35,704 nt of DNA, from contig MVRV01000067.1 of NCBI GenBank assembly GCA_002068015.1, positions 1 to 35,704 on the forward strand, given 5' to 3'. Shown here piece by piece: positions 1-7,871 of the stretch. This DNA is from Smithella sp. PtaU1.Bin162 (lineage in GTDB: Bacteria > Desulfobacterota > Syntrophia > Syntrophales > Smithellaceae). The notes beneath the pieces are model-generated. The model made no database searches. It was given only the letters and a program-made list of their open reading frames with translations, and had not been told where the DNA came from. Numbering within the stretch: position 1 is the first letter of the stretch; the number at the start of each line of letters is the position of its first letter. Both the position numbers and the translations under genes were made by a program.

Positions 1-66
1 GCTTATGAAAATCTTAAGGAAAATACATGGACCCCTTTCCTTACTGAACTGACACAAAACTCTTGA
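1..66 (+). CDS. Possible 3' end of an unidentified plus-strand gene
   Basis: Frame 1 is open from the first base of the window to a TGA at 64-66 and encodes 21 residues ending in TELTQNS. The peptide is too short for me to recognise a family. Support is indirect: a hairpin with a T-run follows at 80-111 on the same strand, as expected after a gene end. Frame 2 is also open over most of this stretch, so the reading frame is not certain. The gene body, if real, lies outside the window. Confidence 0.3.
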   Translation, partial: AYENLKENTWTPFLTELTQNS

Positions 67-79
67 CGTTACCTGATTC

Positions 80-111
80 AAGCTGTCGGTTTCCCGACTC
101 ATAAGCTTTTT
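80..111 (+). terminator. Putative Rho-independent terminator
   Basis: An inner stem GTCGG/CCGAC with a TTTC loop (85-98) is extended by an outer AAGCT/AGCTT pairing (80-84 with 104-108) and followed by five Ts (107-111). The T-run lies on the plus strand, so it fits termination of the open frame ending at 66 rather than of the minus-strand gene ending at 214. The inner stem is only five base pairs, so strength is uncertain. Confidence 0.4.
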
Positions 112-213
112 ATCTCCTTCCCGGAAAAACAGTGCAGGAAATATATTTCATTGTTAGACGGCCAACCGCTCAGCTCTTTTATTATCGAACTTCCTGTTAT
201 TCTTTTTTCTCCG

Positions 214-1023
214 CTAGTTGGAAGATATTTTGAAGGCTCTTTTAAGCGGTATCTGAGATTCCGGGCCGAACCATTTGTCGTAGATCTTTTTGGCCTCGCC
301 ACTTTTCTCCATCTCCAGGAGAGACTTATTTATAAACCGCAGAAATGGCTTTTGATCTTTACGAATACCAAGACCGTATGGCTCTTTGGAAATAGCAAGC
401 GGTGGAATTTCAAAAACGCCTTTATCCGCTTTGGACAAAATTGCTGCGAGCATAGCCTCGTCCGTGGTTACGGCAAAAATATCACCCTTCTGAAGAGCAA
501 GGAATGCCGGCACATAATCGTCAAAAATAATGATATGTGCCGCAGGCAGCGCTTTGCGAACATTTATCTCCGATGTTGTTTGAGCCACTGTTCCAACCTT
601 TTTATTTTCCAGATCGGTTAGCCTCTGTACCGTACCTTTACTAACAAGAAATTTCTGTTCCGTAACGAAATAAGTATGGCTGAAATCAATGAAACGCTCT
701 CTTTCTTTTGTTTTGGTCATGGTCGCCGCCACAATATCCACTTTACCTTCAGTCAGTGAAGAAATCCTCTCGTCCTCTTTAATGGGAACAATTTCCAGCC
801 GGGCATCAAGTTTGCGGGCAAGAGCCTTTACAATATCAACATCATAGCCTGAAATTTCTCCTGTTTTCACATCAGCCAGAGCAAATCCCGGAGTCAAATC
901 TTTTACTCCGGCACGCAGAACACCACGCTTTTTAACATTCTGCAGAGTGTCCGCTGCAAAAGAAACTCCGCAGATTACAAACAGAAAAAATAGCGCAGTG
1001 AAAAGTAATACTGTTTTTTTCAT
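214..1023 (-). CDS. Periplasmic amino-acid-type substrate-binding protein (SBP family 3)
   Basis: Predicted 269-residue exported solute-binding protein of the bacterial SBP family 3 (PF00497-like), which captures polar amino acids for ABC importers. The start is ATG 1023, because MKKTVLLF begins a clear signal peptide (Lys-Lys, a hydrophobic stretch, then a VSFAADT cleavage region) and GGAGG lies 7-8 nt upstream; an upstream in-frame extension to 1122 lacks these signals. Family features include a GYDVDIVKALARKL helix near residue 60, GKVDIVAATMTKTKER near 95, a FIDFSHTYF strand and a C-terminal YDKWFG. No ABC permease or ATPase gene is adjacent, so it is an orphan here and could serve a distant transporter or a sensor. 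A sigma70-like promoter lies at 1161-1189. The family call is firm; the ligand is unknown. Confidence 0.9.
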   Translation of the reverse strand: MKKTVLLFTALFFLFVICGVSFAADTLQNVKKRGVLRAGVKDLTPGFALADVKTGEISGYDVDIVKALARKLDARLEIVPIKEDERISSLTEGKVDIVAATMTKTKERERFIDFSHTYFVTEQKFLVSKGTVQRLTDLENKKVGTVAQTTSEINVRKALPAAHIIIFDDYVPAFLALQKGDIFAVTTDEAMLAAILSKADKGVFEIPPLAISKEPYGLGIRKDQKPFLRFINKSLLEMEKSGEAKKIYDKWFGPESQIPLKRAFKISSN

Positions 1024-1081
1024 GTTCAAGCCTCCGCCCGTTTGGATTATATAAAACCAGTTGCAGTTTTTCATGAAAGAT

Positions 1082-1111
1082 ATCCTGCTTGCTATTGCCA
1101 TACGGCAGGAT
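1082..1111 (-). promoter_or_regulatory. Hairpin in the 5' leader of the binding-protein gene
   Basis: ATCCTGC at 1082-1088 is the perfect reverse complement of GCAGGAT at 1105-1111, giving a seven-pair stem with a 16-nt loop. It lies in the predicted ~130-nt untranslated leader of the minus-strand binding-protein gene. I recognise no known riboswitch class. It could be a leader regulatory hairpin or chance. Confidence 0.2.
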
Positions 1112-1160
1112 AGAACAGTCATGCTCTTGAGGAATTATTCCAGATGTTCTTGGCATGCGT

Positions 1161-1189
1161 TTTTTACCAAATCCATACCCTGTTGTCAA
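1161..1189 (-). promoter_or_regulatory. Sigma70-type promoter of the binding-protein gene
   Basis: On the minus strand a perfect TTGACA -35 box (1189-1184) is followed by a 17-nt spacer and TAAAAA as -10 (1166-1161, four of six consensus positions). Transcription would start near 1154, leaving a leader of about 130 nt before ATG 1023. Confidence 0.45.
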
Positions 1190-1283
1190 TTAGATAGAAC
1201 TCTGTCTTTTATTCTGTAAACGGAAAATAACGATTTCCAGACGGTCAGATTTGCCGCATCAATCAATAATGCTTTTCAGGCAG

Positions 1284-2087
1284 TTATTTCTTTCCCACAG
1301 CCTTGAAAAAAGTATAACAAAATACTCCATCCGCTTCCGTAGTTCGATATAAATCCCTGATTCCTTTTTCAAAAATCTCTTTTGCAATCATGCCCGAATC
1401 TATTGCCGTCTCGCGCACACCTTCGATCATTGCGGTGAATGTCTTTTTTGTAAAACCCTCCACAAGTGACGGTTTACCGGAATCGACATAAACCATCCGG
1501 GGAGATACACAAATGGAACTATAACCCGCACGGCACAGGAGCGGATAAAGTTCTCTCCCAATCATGGCATTTCCACCGGCAAGCCTTTGAAGCTCGACCT
1601 GACATTGAATCGCCTGCTCGGCCTCTTTGCTTGCGGGATAAAAATACGCCGAGCCGTGGTCTCCTTCAATGACGGTGATTGTACCACCCGGCTGCAGATG
1701 GTTCGAAAGCACAGTAAGCGCCTCTACCGGCCGGGAAAGATGTTCCAGAACAAAGCAGACAAAGATATGGTCAAAATAGTTCTGCCCGAAAGGTAGATTA
1801 AAAATATCCGCCTGTCGGCATTGAACATTGGCGAGGCCTGCCGCTGCAACTTTCTTTCTGGTCTCATTTACGGATGCTTCGGATATGTCAACAGAAGTAA
1901 TCCGGGCAGCGGGACTGCTTCGGGCAAGCGTTATGGTCTGCGCGCCAACACCGCAACCGGCTTCCAGAACAAAGCTTCCCGCAGGGTATGAGGTGTCTGC
2001 ATGCAACAGATCAACCAAAGCCCCCGCCTGATCCTGCAGGCGGATACTTTCTCTTTGATCGTAACCGTGAACATAGGCTTTATTCAT
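1284..2087 (-). CDS. Class I SAM-dependent methyltransferase
   Basis: 267-residue soluble protein with a Rossmann-fold methyltransferase core. Motif I, VLEAGCGVGAQT, is near residue 40 and binds S-adenosylmethionine; an acidic residue after ITSVDIS closes the next strand, and FDHIFVCFVLEHL plus LQPGGTITVIEGDHG match later motifs. The substrate is unknown; the fold resembles the UbiE/Methyltransf_11/31 group that acts on small molecules. I chose ATG 2087 (MNKAYVHGYDQRE) over a TTG seven codons upstream, because AGCGGGG precedes it and the sequence from there looks like a family N-terminus. It is transcribed divergently from the MFS gene at 2298 with about 210 nt between them. Fold confidence is high; function is unassigned. 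Confidence 0.85.
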   Translation of the reverse strand: MNKAYVHGYDQRESIRLQDQAGALVDLLHADTSYPAGSFVLEAGCGVGAQTITLARSSPAARITSVDISEASVNETRKKVAAAGLANVQCRQADIFNLPFGQNYFDHIFVCFVLEHLSRPVEALTVLSNHLQPGGTITVIEGDHGSAYFYPASKEAEQAIQCQVELQRLAGGNAMIGRELYPLLCRAGYSSICVSPRMVYVDSGKPSLVEGFTKKTFTAMIEGVRETAIDSGMIAKEIFEKGIRDLYRTTEADGVFCYTFFKAVGKK

Positions 2088-2230
2088 ATATCCCCGCTCT
2101 ATTTCCAAGATACTCCGAGATAATTACAGTCACTGATTATTTCACTTTTGCGTTTTTACAGGATTTAGTCTCCTGTATCAATAGGCAATATTAAATTGAT
2201 TACATTATTTACCCGAAGGCCAGTATTTCA

Positions 2231-2259
2231 TTGACAGGTAAATCCGTTTTTTCTATACC
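2231..2259 (+). promoter_or_regulatory. Sigma70-type promoter of the MFS gene
   Basis: TTGACA at 2231-2236, a 17-nt spacer and TATACC at 2254-2259 form a good promoter. Predicted transcription starts near 2266, which is downstream of an in-frame ATG at 2262. This supports the later ATG 2298 (with GAGAG at 2288-2292) as the true start. Confidence 0.5.
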
Positions 2260-2297
2260 GGATGAAAGGTTTGTTCTTCACCACATTGAGAGATCTT

Positions 2298-3554
2298 ATG
2301 AAAAAATCGTTTTCTCCCCGCTATCGCTGGGGCATTTTTGCAACTTGCGCCGTCATGTATATCTTATCGCAATTCTGGCGCGTTTCCACTGCCGTGATCG
2401 CAGGCGATCTGAGCCACGATCTGGGCATCTCCCCCGAGATGCTGGGGTTTCTGGGTGGTGCATTTTTCTACAGTTTCGGCGCAATGCAATTACCAATGGG
2501 ACCAATGCTTGACCGTTTCGGGCCCCGCATCATCATCAGCGTGCTGGGTTGCATCGGGGCGGCAAGTGCTATTGTTTTCGCGCTTTCCCACAACGTCTCC
2601 ATGGCAATACTGGCCAGAGCCGGAATCGGTCTCGGCATGGCAGCCGTTCTCATGGGTTCCTATAAAATATTCACTACCTGGTTTTCACCCCACGAGTTTG
2701 CCACTCTCGCCGGGCTCATGATATCAATAGGAAATCTGGGGGCAATTTGTGCCACCGCTCCTCTGGCGCTGCTTAGTGAAACATTCGGCTGGCGCATGTC
2801 TTTCGTCTGCATGGCCGCGGCAACTTTGCTTATTACCGCCGTCATGTATCTGGTAGTACGCGATCATCCTCCGCAACAGCCGGGCACACCGCTACCCGAT
2901 ACGCCTTCCCTGGCCGGCATTTTGACCGGACTTCACAAGGTTTTCGGCAGCAGTCATTTCTGGCGCCTGGCGCCGCTGGCATTCACCTCTTACGGAACGC
3001 TGATAGTCGTTCAAGGCTTGTGGGGCGGCCCTTACCTGATGCACACCTACGGCATGAGCAAAACAGCCGCCGGCAGCATATTACTCGCCACTCCGGTCGG
3101 CGTCATTTGCGGCGCAACTCTCTGGGGACGCTGGTCCGACAAAATCGGGCGGCGTAAATTGCCGATCCTGTCGGTACAAATGGCCATGCTGCTGGTCTTT
3201 TCCAGTTTGGTACTGAACCTGCAGTTACCACGATGGGGTTTATTATTACAATTCTGGCTACTGGGGTTGACTTACTCCAGCAATACTATTCTATATGCCC
3301 AGGTGAAAGAGACCTTTTCTCTCTCCATCGCCGGGACCGCTCTTACCGCCCTGAATTTTTTTGTCATGCTGGGAGCGGCTGTAATCCAGCATGCCATAGG
3401 TTTGATTATGAGTTACTGGCAGCCGTCAACAACTGGAGCCCTGCCGGTTGCCGCCTATCAGTGGGGCTTCGGCTCCGCTGCCGCCCTGCTGGCGCTCGCA
3501 CTGATAATATACACCAGCAGCCGCGATATGAAACACGAGTCCGCTTCATCCTGA
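2298..3554 (+). CDS. MFS transporter (12-TM type)
   Basis: Major facilitator superfamily permease of 418 residues, an inner-membrane secondary transporter. Hydrophobic helices recur along the whole length. The loop between helices 2 and 3 carries the motif-A-like signature PMLDRFGPRI, and the symmetric loop in the second half reads GRWSDKIGRRKL, as in the hexuronate/phthalate-type and related MFS groups. The substrate cannot be read from the sequence. Start ATG 2298 is preferred over ATG 2262 because it has a GAGAG Shine-Dalgarno and lies downstream of the predicted transcription start. It converges with the CaCA exchanger gene, 21 nt away. Confidence 0.9.
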   Translation: MKKSFSPRYRWGIFATCAVMYILSQFWRVSTAVIAGDLSHDLGISPEMLGFLGGAFFYSFGAMQLPMGPMLDRFGPRIIISVLGCIGAASAIVFALSHNVSMAILARAGIGLGMAAVLMGSYKIFTTWFSPHEFATLAGLMISIGNLGAICATAPLALLSETFGWRMSFVCMAAATLLITAVMYLVVRDHPPQQPGTPLPDTPSLAGILTGLHKVFGSSHFWRLAPLAFTSYGTLIVVQGLWGGPYLMHTYGMSKTAAGSILLATPVGVICGATLWGRWSDKIGRRKLPILSVQMAMLLVFSSLVLNLQLPRWGLLLQFWLLGLTYSSNTILYAQVKETFSLSIAGTALTALNFFVMLGAAVIQHAIGLIMSYWQPSTTGALPVAAYQWGFGSAAALLALALIIYTSSRDMKHESASS

Positions 3555-3575
3555 CGTTTGTATTTTATATATTTT

Positions 3576-4511
3576 TCAAGCCAAGTTGAGCTGGAAAGCC
3601 GCGATAACATAAGCCAGATAAAGCGCCAAGAGCAATAGGCCGCGCCTTCTTCTAATGAAACCGCTGCGGGGAGGATAGACAAGAACGACAGCCACAAGAC
3701 CAAAGGCCAGAGTAATGGCGACACTCTGCCATTTTACCGTAATCGGGTGAATGACGGCTGCAACCGACACGATAAATCCGCCGTTGAAGATATTGCTTCC
3801 CAGTATCGTTCCCAGACCTACTTCATCATGACCACGAAACTTGGCAATCAGTGCTGTCGCCAATTCCGGTGCCGAGGTGCCAATGGCAACAATTGTTGCG
3901 CCGATAATGAATTCGTTAATGCCGAAGGAAACGGCGATTTGTCTGGCACCCGCAACTATCAGATTTCCGGCGGCGATAAGAAGCGCCAGACCGGCCATGC
4001 AGTAGATAATTACAAGCCATTTTTTATGTTCCCCGACAATTTCCTGTGTAAAACTGCGCTGTCTTCTTGCCTCAAGAGCTGCGGCAACAAGCCAGGCAAA
4101 GAAAAAGCACAGCATTATTATCCCTTCTGTTCTCGAGTAAACCCCATCAAGAAAAAGCACACCCATGATTACAGGAATCAGCAGTGCTACGGGCATATCC
4201 CTCTTGACGCTCCCGCGTGGACTTTGGATTCCGGAAATCAGCAAAGCAAGCCCGAGAATCAATCCGACATTAACAATGTTGCTGCCCAGAGCATCGCCCA
4301 GGGCGATTTGTGGTTTCCCGGCCAGGGCGGAATTGATGGAAACCGAAAGTTCGGGGCTTGATGTGGCAAAAGCCGCGACGGTTGCACCGATAATTCCCGG
4401 TGATATCCTCGCCAAACTCGCCAGGCCGACTGTCCCGCGAACGAAAAGCTCACCGCCGACACCGGCAAATATAATACCCAGAGCAAGAATAATGTATTCG
4501 TTCATTTCCAT
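3576..4511 (-). CDS. CaCA-family sodium/calcium exchanger-like antiporter
   Basis: 311-residue inner-membrane antiporter of the Ca2+:cation antiporter family (YrbG type). The two diagnostic alpha repeats are visible: GATVAAFATSSPELSVSI followed by ALGDALGSNIVNVG in the first half, and GATIVAIGTSAPELATAL followed by GLGTILGSNIFNGG in the second. The acidic PE residues in each coordinate cations in characterised members. About ten hydrophobic segments are present, with a basic RRRR patch before the last. A second ATG two codons downstream (4505) has better spacing from AAAGAG and may be the real start. Physiological ion (Ca2+, Na+, K+) is not determinable here. Confidence 0.93.
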   Translation of the reverse strand: MEMNEYIILALGIIFAGVGGELFVRGTVGLASLARISPGIIGATVAAFATSSPELSVSINSALAGKPQIALGDALGSNIVNVGLILGLALLISGIQSPRGSVKRDMPVALLIPVIMGVLFLDGVYSRTEGIIMLCFFFAWLVAAALEARRQRSFTQEIVGEHKKWLVIIYCMAGLALLIAAGNLIVAGARQIAVSFGINEFIIGATIVAIGTSAPELATALIAKFRGHDEVGLGTILGSNIFNGGFIVSVAAVIHPITVKWQSVAITLAFGLVAVVLVYPPRSGFIRRRRGLLLLALYLAYVIAAFQLNLA

Positions 4512-4662
4512 CTCTTTCTAAGAGCCACCTGACTAAAAATATCATGAGGTGGTGTCGTCATATCAAAATTGCTGATTATTATTTCGGACATTACGTTAAA
4601 GTTTAAAGAGGGCATCCTCGCCTGCTGATTTCGTAAGCAGCTTTGTTATCAATTTTAATATT

Positions 4663-5097
4663 TTATGTTTGTTCAGCCTGTTTTTTAAGAGCAATATTCA
4701 TTTCCATGAAACCGTTTTTTGTTCCCAAATCCAATTTGCCGGCAAATAGTGGAACAAGAAGTCCTTTAAATATTTCGCGTTGAATAAATTTTACTTGATT
4801 TGATTTCATTTGTTCGATTACGAAAATGTGTTCTCCATCAAAAAGTCCGGGAATTAACAGATGTCCTAACCAGCGTAATTCCCGTTTATCTTCCAATTTT
4901 ATAACAGTGGGACTAAAAGACATCTTGGCGGAACCAGGAGGTTGAAGGATAATCTGCAGTTTATCGCCAAGTTTAATGTTTCCAGCCGCTTTCCGAATAA
5001 AAGGATTCCACAGAGGATAACTTTTAAAATCTGTTAAGATACGCCAGACCTTGTCGTCCGATGCTTGGATCTCGATTTCCGTGTAAATTTCTTTCAT
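4663..5097 (-). CDS. SRPBCC (START-like) domain protein
   Basis: 144-residue soluble protein with the layout of SRPBCC ligand-binding folds: an N-terminal strand IYTEIEIQASDDKVWRIL, the typical FKSYPLWNPFI segment near residue 25, beta strands with ELRWLGHLLIPGLFDGEH, and a C-terminal long helix region ending FMEMNIALKKQAE. Members bind hydrophobic ligands or act as polyketide cyclase-like or coenzyme Q-binding proteins. No catalytic residue can be assigned, so the function is unknown. It follows OsmC on the same strand after about 50 nt and may be co-transcribed with the panE-osmC pair. Confidence 0.85.
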   Translation of the reverse strand: MKEIYTEIEIQASDDKVWRILTDFKSYPLWNPFIRKAAGNIKLGDKLQIILQPPGSAKMSFSPTVIKLEDKRELRWLGHLLIPGLFDGEHIFVIEQMKSNQVKFIQREIFKGLLVPLFAGKLDLGTKNGFMEMNIALKKQAEQT

Positions 5098-5149
5098 TAC
5101 CTGACCTTCATATGCAATCGTGAAATAAAATGAAAGTTAATACTGATCT

Positions 5150-5584
5150 TCAGGAAAGAATTTCGTATTCCGTTACAACTTCAACATTGTTCTTGATCAT
5201 TTGCCAGACCGGACAGGCTGCCTGCTCCGCCAGTTGAATCGCCCTTTGGATGTCCGTATCTTTTGTGTCTTTTGAATTCAGAATAAATTTTATAAAGATC
5301 TTTTCCAGTTTTATCGGCGGCTCTTCTCTCCTTATACCTTTCGCCTGCACCTCCAATCCGGATACCGTCTTTCTCATTTTTCTAAGCAGATAAACTATAG
5401 CTGTGGCGCTGCAACCGCTGAAACTCATCAGCAGCAACTCAAGCCCGTTATACCCCTGCCCGTCGCCAAGCGGCGGTTTATAATCGAAGGTGACAGGTTG
5501 ATCGGGATTCGCCCCGGACACTCCGGTAAATCGGACCTTATCATTTATCAGATGGACGGTTACTTCTTCCTGTAGTTCCGGCAT
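5150..5584 (-). CDS. OsmC/Ohr family protein
   Basis: 144-residue protein of the OsmC/Ohr superfamily, whose characterised members reduce organic hydroperoxides through two cysteines. Both are present in their usual settings: SGCSATA near residue 58, at the start of the central helix, and AACPVWQM near residue 122, followed by NNVEVVTEYE as in YhfA-type OsmC proteins. The ATG overlaps the stop codon of the upstream reductase by one base (TAATG), so the two are translationally coupled. A thiol-dependent peroxidase or redox role is inferred from the family only. Confidence 0.92.
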   Translation of the reverse strand: MPELQEEVTVHLINDKVRFTGVSGANPDQPVTFDYKPPLGDGQGYNGLELLLMSFSGCSATAIVYLLRKMRKTVSGLEVQAKGIRREEPPIKLEKIFIKFILNSKDTKDTDIQRAIQLAEQAACPVWQMIKNNVEVVTEYEILS

Positions 5585-6570
5585 TATTTATCTCCTAAAA
5601 TTTCATTAATTAATTTTTCAATCTGGTGTGATAATTCTCTATACGGTTTTCTCTTCTCCAGCATCTCCCACAATTCCTGTGTCGCCGGCGTTTTCATATC
5701 CAGGCGGCGGCCCAGACGAAGAATCGTTCCGCCGAACAGATCGCGTTCGTCCGGTTTATCCGGAGACTCAACATCACGTTGAAAAGAGGTTTTTGTTTCA
5801 TACGGAAAATTTTTGCCCGTTCGATAGGAATCATCAACGATCGTTTCCGGAAGAGCCACCCCTGATTTTTCAGCAAGTAAAGCAACCTCGCGCATGATCG
5901 AGAGAACATAATTACTCAACTTTTCCGATTCCATTATCTCTCCCAGCGTTTTGTCAAAAGTCGCAGTTACGAGTCCGAAGGCGGCAATGAAAATATATTT
6001 GCTCCAGATCGCCGGATAGGCATCGGTAAGCCATTCATACTTAATGTTGCTTTTTTGAAAAAGACTGAGCATCGGCTCGGGGGCAGAACCGGGCATTTGC
6101 GGATCGGGTCCCAGAAGAATTTTACAGGCGCCACCCATCTGCATTACTTGGCCGTAATCCGTAATTTGCGCTCCGATGTAAACGCAGGCGGGCAGTACCT
6201 GCGCGGTGTTCATGTTTTTTCTTATCCTCTCGTATATATCAATACCGTTGAGAAGAGGAATTACGAGCGTCGACTTCAATACTTTACCGTTTAGCCTGGC
6301 AACGGTCGTTTGAAGATCATACGATTTGACACACAGGAAGCAGATATCAAGCACAGGCAACTCTTCAATCCGGTCGGTAGCAAGAGTCGGCCGGCAGATC
6401 CATTCCCCTTCCGCCGACGTACCGACATAAAGGCCGTTTTCCCGGATCGCCTCCAGATGTTTACCCCTCGCTACAAAAAAAATGCTTGCCCCCAGTGCTG
6501 CAGCCTGCCTGCAGATTTTTCCTCCGAAATACCCCCCGACACCTCCCACGCCGATAATTCCGATATTCAT
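5584..6570 (-). CDS. panE: 2-dehydropantoate 2-reductase (ketopantoate reductase) family
   Basis: 328-residue NADPH-dependent reductase of the PanE/ApbA family, which reduces ketopantoate to pantoate on the way to coenzyme A. The N-terminus carries the Rossmann motif GVGGVGGYFG, LCVKSYD near residue 82 provides the conserved lysine, NGID follows, and the C-terminal domain contains the conserved DERDLFGG region. Start ATG 6570 has AGGT upstream. The family contains many paralogues of unknown substrate, and linkage to an OsmC gene rather than panB/panC makes the pantothenate role plausible but not certain. Confidence 0.85.
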   Translation of the reverse strand: MNIGIIGVGGVGGYFGGKICRQAAALGASIFFVARGKHLEAIRENGLYVGTSAEGEWICRPTLATDRIEELPVLDICFLCVKSYDLQTTVARLNGKVLKSTLVIPLLNGIDIYERIRKNMNTAQVLPACVYIGAQITDYGQVMQMGGACKILLGPDPQMPGSAPEPMLSLFQKSNIKYEWLTDAYPAIWSKYIFIAAFGLVTATFDKTLGEIMESEKLSNYVLSIMREVALLAEKSGVALPETIVDDSYRTGKNFPYETKTSFQRDVESPDKPDERDLFGGTILRLGRRLDMKTPATQELWEMLEKRKPYRELSHQIEKLINEILGDK

Positions 6571-6696
6571 ACCCGTTTACCTCGTGTTATTTCTTTTAGC
6601 AGCATACTTTGTTTACGAATCTTGTCCAGTGGCCTCTATTCTTTCCCTCCGTGCATACTATAAAGCAAGGGAGATTGAAAACATTAACAACGGTTG

Positions 6697-6731
6697 TATT
6701 TATTTTACTATTTATTTTACTATTTACTTTA
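6697..6731. repeat. 12-bp tandem repeat, about 2.8 copies
   Basis: The unit TATTTATTTTAC occurs at 6697-6708 and 6709-6720, followed by a partial third copy TATTTACTTT from 6721. It is AT-rich and lies in non-coding sequence between panE and the DUF2283 gene. Confidence 0.8.
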
Positions 6732-6816
6732 TATGAACAGTCATACGATACTGCGTAAGCTTTTTTCGCTTTGTGAGTTTAAAATCTGTTAATTTATTGG
6801 TTTTGAATTGGATCAT
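6724..6816 (-). CDS. Possible 30-residue small ORF or gene remnant
   Basis: An ATG at 6816-6814 opens a 30-codon frame on the minus strand ending TAA at 6726-6724. The peptide is very basic (KLTDFKLTKRKKLTQYR) with a moderate AAG upstream. I do not recognise it. It could be a tiny gene, a leftover N-terminus of a degraded gene, or chance; its 3' end lies within the AT-rich tandem repeat, which argues for a remnant. Confidence 0.2.
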   Translation of the reverse strand: MIQFKTNKLTDFKLTKRKKLTQYRMTVHIK

Positions 6817-7174
6817 CTTCAAGCCCCCCTATGCCACTTCGCTTTTTTTGGCTAACTTTGTTGGCACAGCCTGCCGGCGAAGGCCGGGGTCGGCCTCCTC
6901 TACGTATTTTCATATACGCCTTGTTGCCTCCTCCTTGCCGCCTCGTTATCCTGTGAAATCAAAACGGCATTAATAACTGCCTGTGAGCATAAACCTGAAC
7001 ATGAATACATTAAGAAGATCAAGGAGATAAAAGCATAACTTATTACAGTATGTCAATATTTTATTGATAATATTCTGAGAGGGAAAATATTTGGTTCGTT
7101 GATAATGCGATGATGTTTTCGGACAGCGCCCCAACTGATATTAAAGCACCGTTGAATAAAACTACAATTTATAT

Positions 7175-7399
7175 TTATGCAGATGCAATCTTATCAACCA
7201 GAACCTTATCAAAAGATTGAATTGTAAGTTCGCGAACATCAACTTTTTCCGATGCGGATAAGATTTCAATACCGATAACATTGCCCTTTTCATCATAGTC
7301 CATAATGATATCGGGAGTAACTTCATCAGTATTATGTATGCGATCTTCTTTTAAACGTATATAAATAGCATCAGCTGCCTGACTATAATGCATTCTCAT
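7175..7399 (-). CDS. DUF2283 family small protein
   Basis: 74-residue protein matching the DUF2283 family: MRMHYSQAADAIYIRLKE at the start, then DIIMDYDEKGNVIGIEIL and a C-terminal DVRELTIQSFD. Members are small, of unknown biochemical function, and very often encoded directly downstream of DUF4258 genes in toxin-antitoxin-like pairs. The same layout is seen here: the ATG follows immediately after the TAA of a DUF4258-like frame, and its strong AAAGGAGG Shine-Dalgarno lies inside the end of that frame. If the pair is a toxin-antitoxin module, this would be the antitoxin-like member; that is inference. Confidence 0.85.
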   Translation of the reverse strand: MRMHYSQAADAIYIRLKEDRIHNTDEVTPDIIMDYDEKGNVIGIEILSASEKVDVRELTIQSFDKVLVDKIASA

Positions 7400-7636
7400 T
7401 TATTTTACCTCCTTTGTGTATTTGCTGATCTTATCTGTTATATAAGCAGTTATCAATAAATCCCCTTCCGTAATTATTCGCAACAACTTACCCGATACCA
7501 TCTTATGATATATTATTCTGTTTCCGCTACCGGGCATTTTATAATCAGGAGATTTCAAAGCATCCGCAATAAGGCCTTTGGCAATATTTCTTTCTTTTAA
7601 TTGCAGTAAAATATGATCTGTCCATTGCTATTCCAT
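7400..7636 (-). pseudogene. DUF4258-like gene with an early in-frame TAG
   Basis: A frame ending TAA at 7402-7400 encodes about 74 residues beginning WTDHILLQLKERNI and continuing to GSGNRIIYHKMVSGKLLRII and LLITAYITDKISKY. This is the arrangement of DUF4258 proteins (a conserved His near the start, an Arg-Gly/Asn-Ile helix, then beta strands). The only suitable ATG, at 7636-7634, is followed by GAA and then TAG (7630-7628), so no normal start gives the full protein. Removing the six bases TAGCAA would restore a continuous ATG-GAA-TGG start. It may be a pseudogene, or translation may begin at an unusual codon after the stop. Partner: the adjacent DUF2283 gene. Confidence 0.55.
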
Positions 7637-7677
7637 GCAGTCTAATTATCCCGATTTAAAAGGGAATGTCAATGCTT

Positions 7678-7779
7678 TCATAAAGATGATACTTTTACCG
7701 GATACTTCTTTTTATATTCAGCAACCGCAAGACTTACTTTTTTCTCGCTGAATTTCAAAATCACCGATACAAGAAAATT
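7678..7779 (-). pseudogene. Remnant of the C-terminus of a DHA2 MFS transporter
   Basis: A minus-strand frame ending TGA at 7680-7678 encodes FLVSVILKFSEKKVSLAVAE followed by YKKKYPVKVSSL. It matches the extreme C-terminus of the intact transporter at 8433-10019 (LVSVILKFNEKKVRHAVSEY, then KKRQQVKFSS). Upstream of about codon 33 the similarity fades and nothing else of the gene remains. This is the tail of a second, related transporter gene left by duplication, deletion or mobile-element rearrangement, about 750 bp from the intact copy and in the same orientation. Confidence 0.7.
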
Positions 7780-7871
7780 AAAGGGAACGGTTAGGAAGAT
7801 CGGGGAGATAAAATCACACTAAACGTATGTCAACATCTATTATTAGCATCGAAGTTATACGTGGAATGTAT

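Larger units (their letters stand above)
6571..7174. other. 604-bp intergenic stretch with decayed sequence and palindromes
   Basis: No convincing gene is visible. It contains an AT-rich 12-bp tandem repeat (6697-6731), a 30-codon minus-strand frame (6724-6816), and a GC-rich patch around 6867-6900 with nested GCCGG/CCGGC and GGCC palindromes. The stretch AGATCAAGGAGATAAAAGC near 7015 resembles AGATCGGGGAGATAAAATC near 7797, each followed within 20 nt by TATGTCAA; this suggests two diverged copies of one sequence. Plus-strand frames here show no coding character. Confidence 0.5.

Noticed and set aside
1082-1111. Riboswitch controlling the substrate-binding protein
   Set aside because: A single seven-pair stem was found; none of the conserved cores of amino-acid riboswitches (lysine, glycine) is visible.
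2262-2297. Upstream ATG start for the MFS transporter
   Set aside because: It lies upstream of the predicted transcription start and has no Shine-Dalgarno, whereas ATG 2298 has GAGAG at proper distance.
7628-7630. TAG in the DUF4258-like frame read as pyrrolysine
   Set aside because: There is no PylT/PylS evidence in the window, and the stop lies next to the start in a decayed region, so simple inactivation is more likely.
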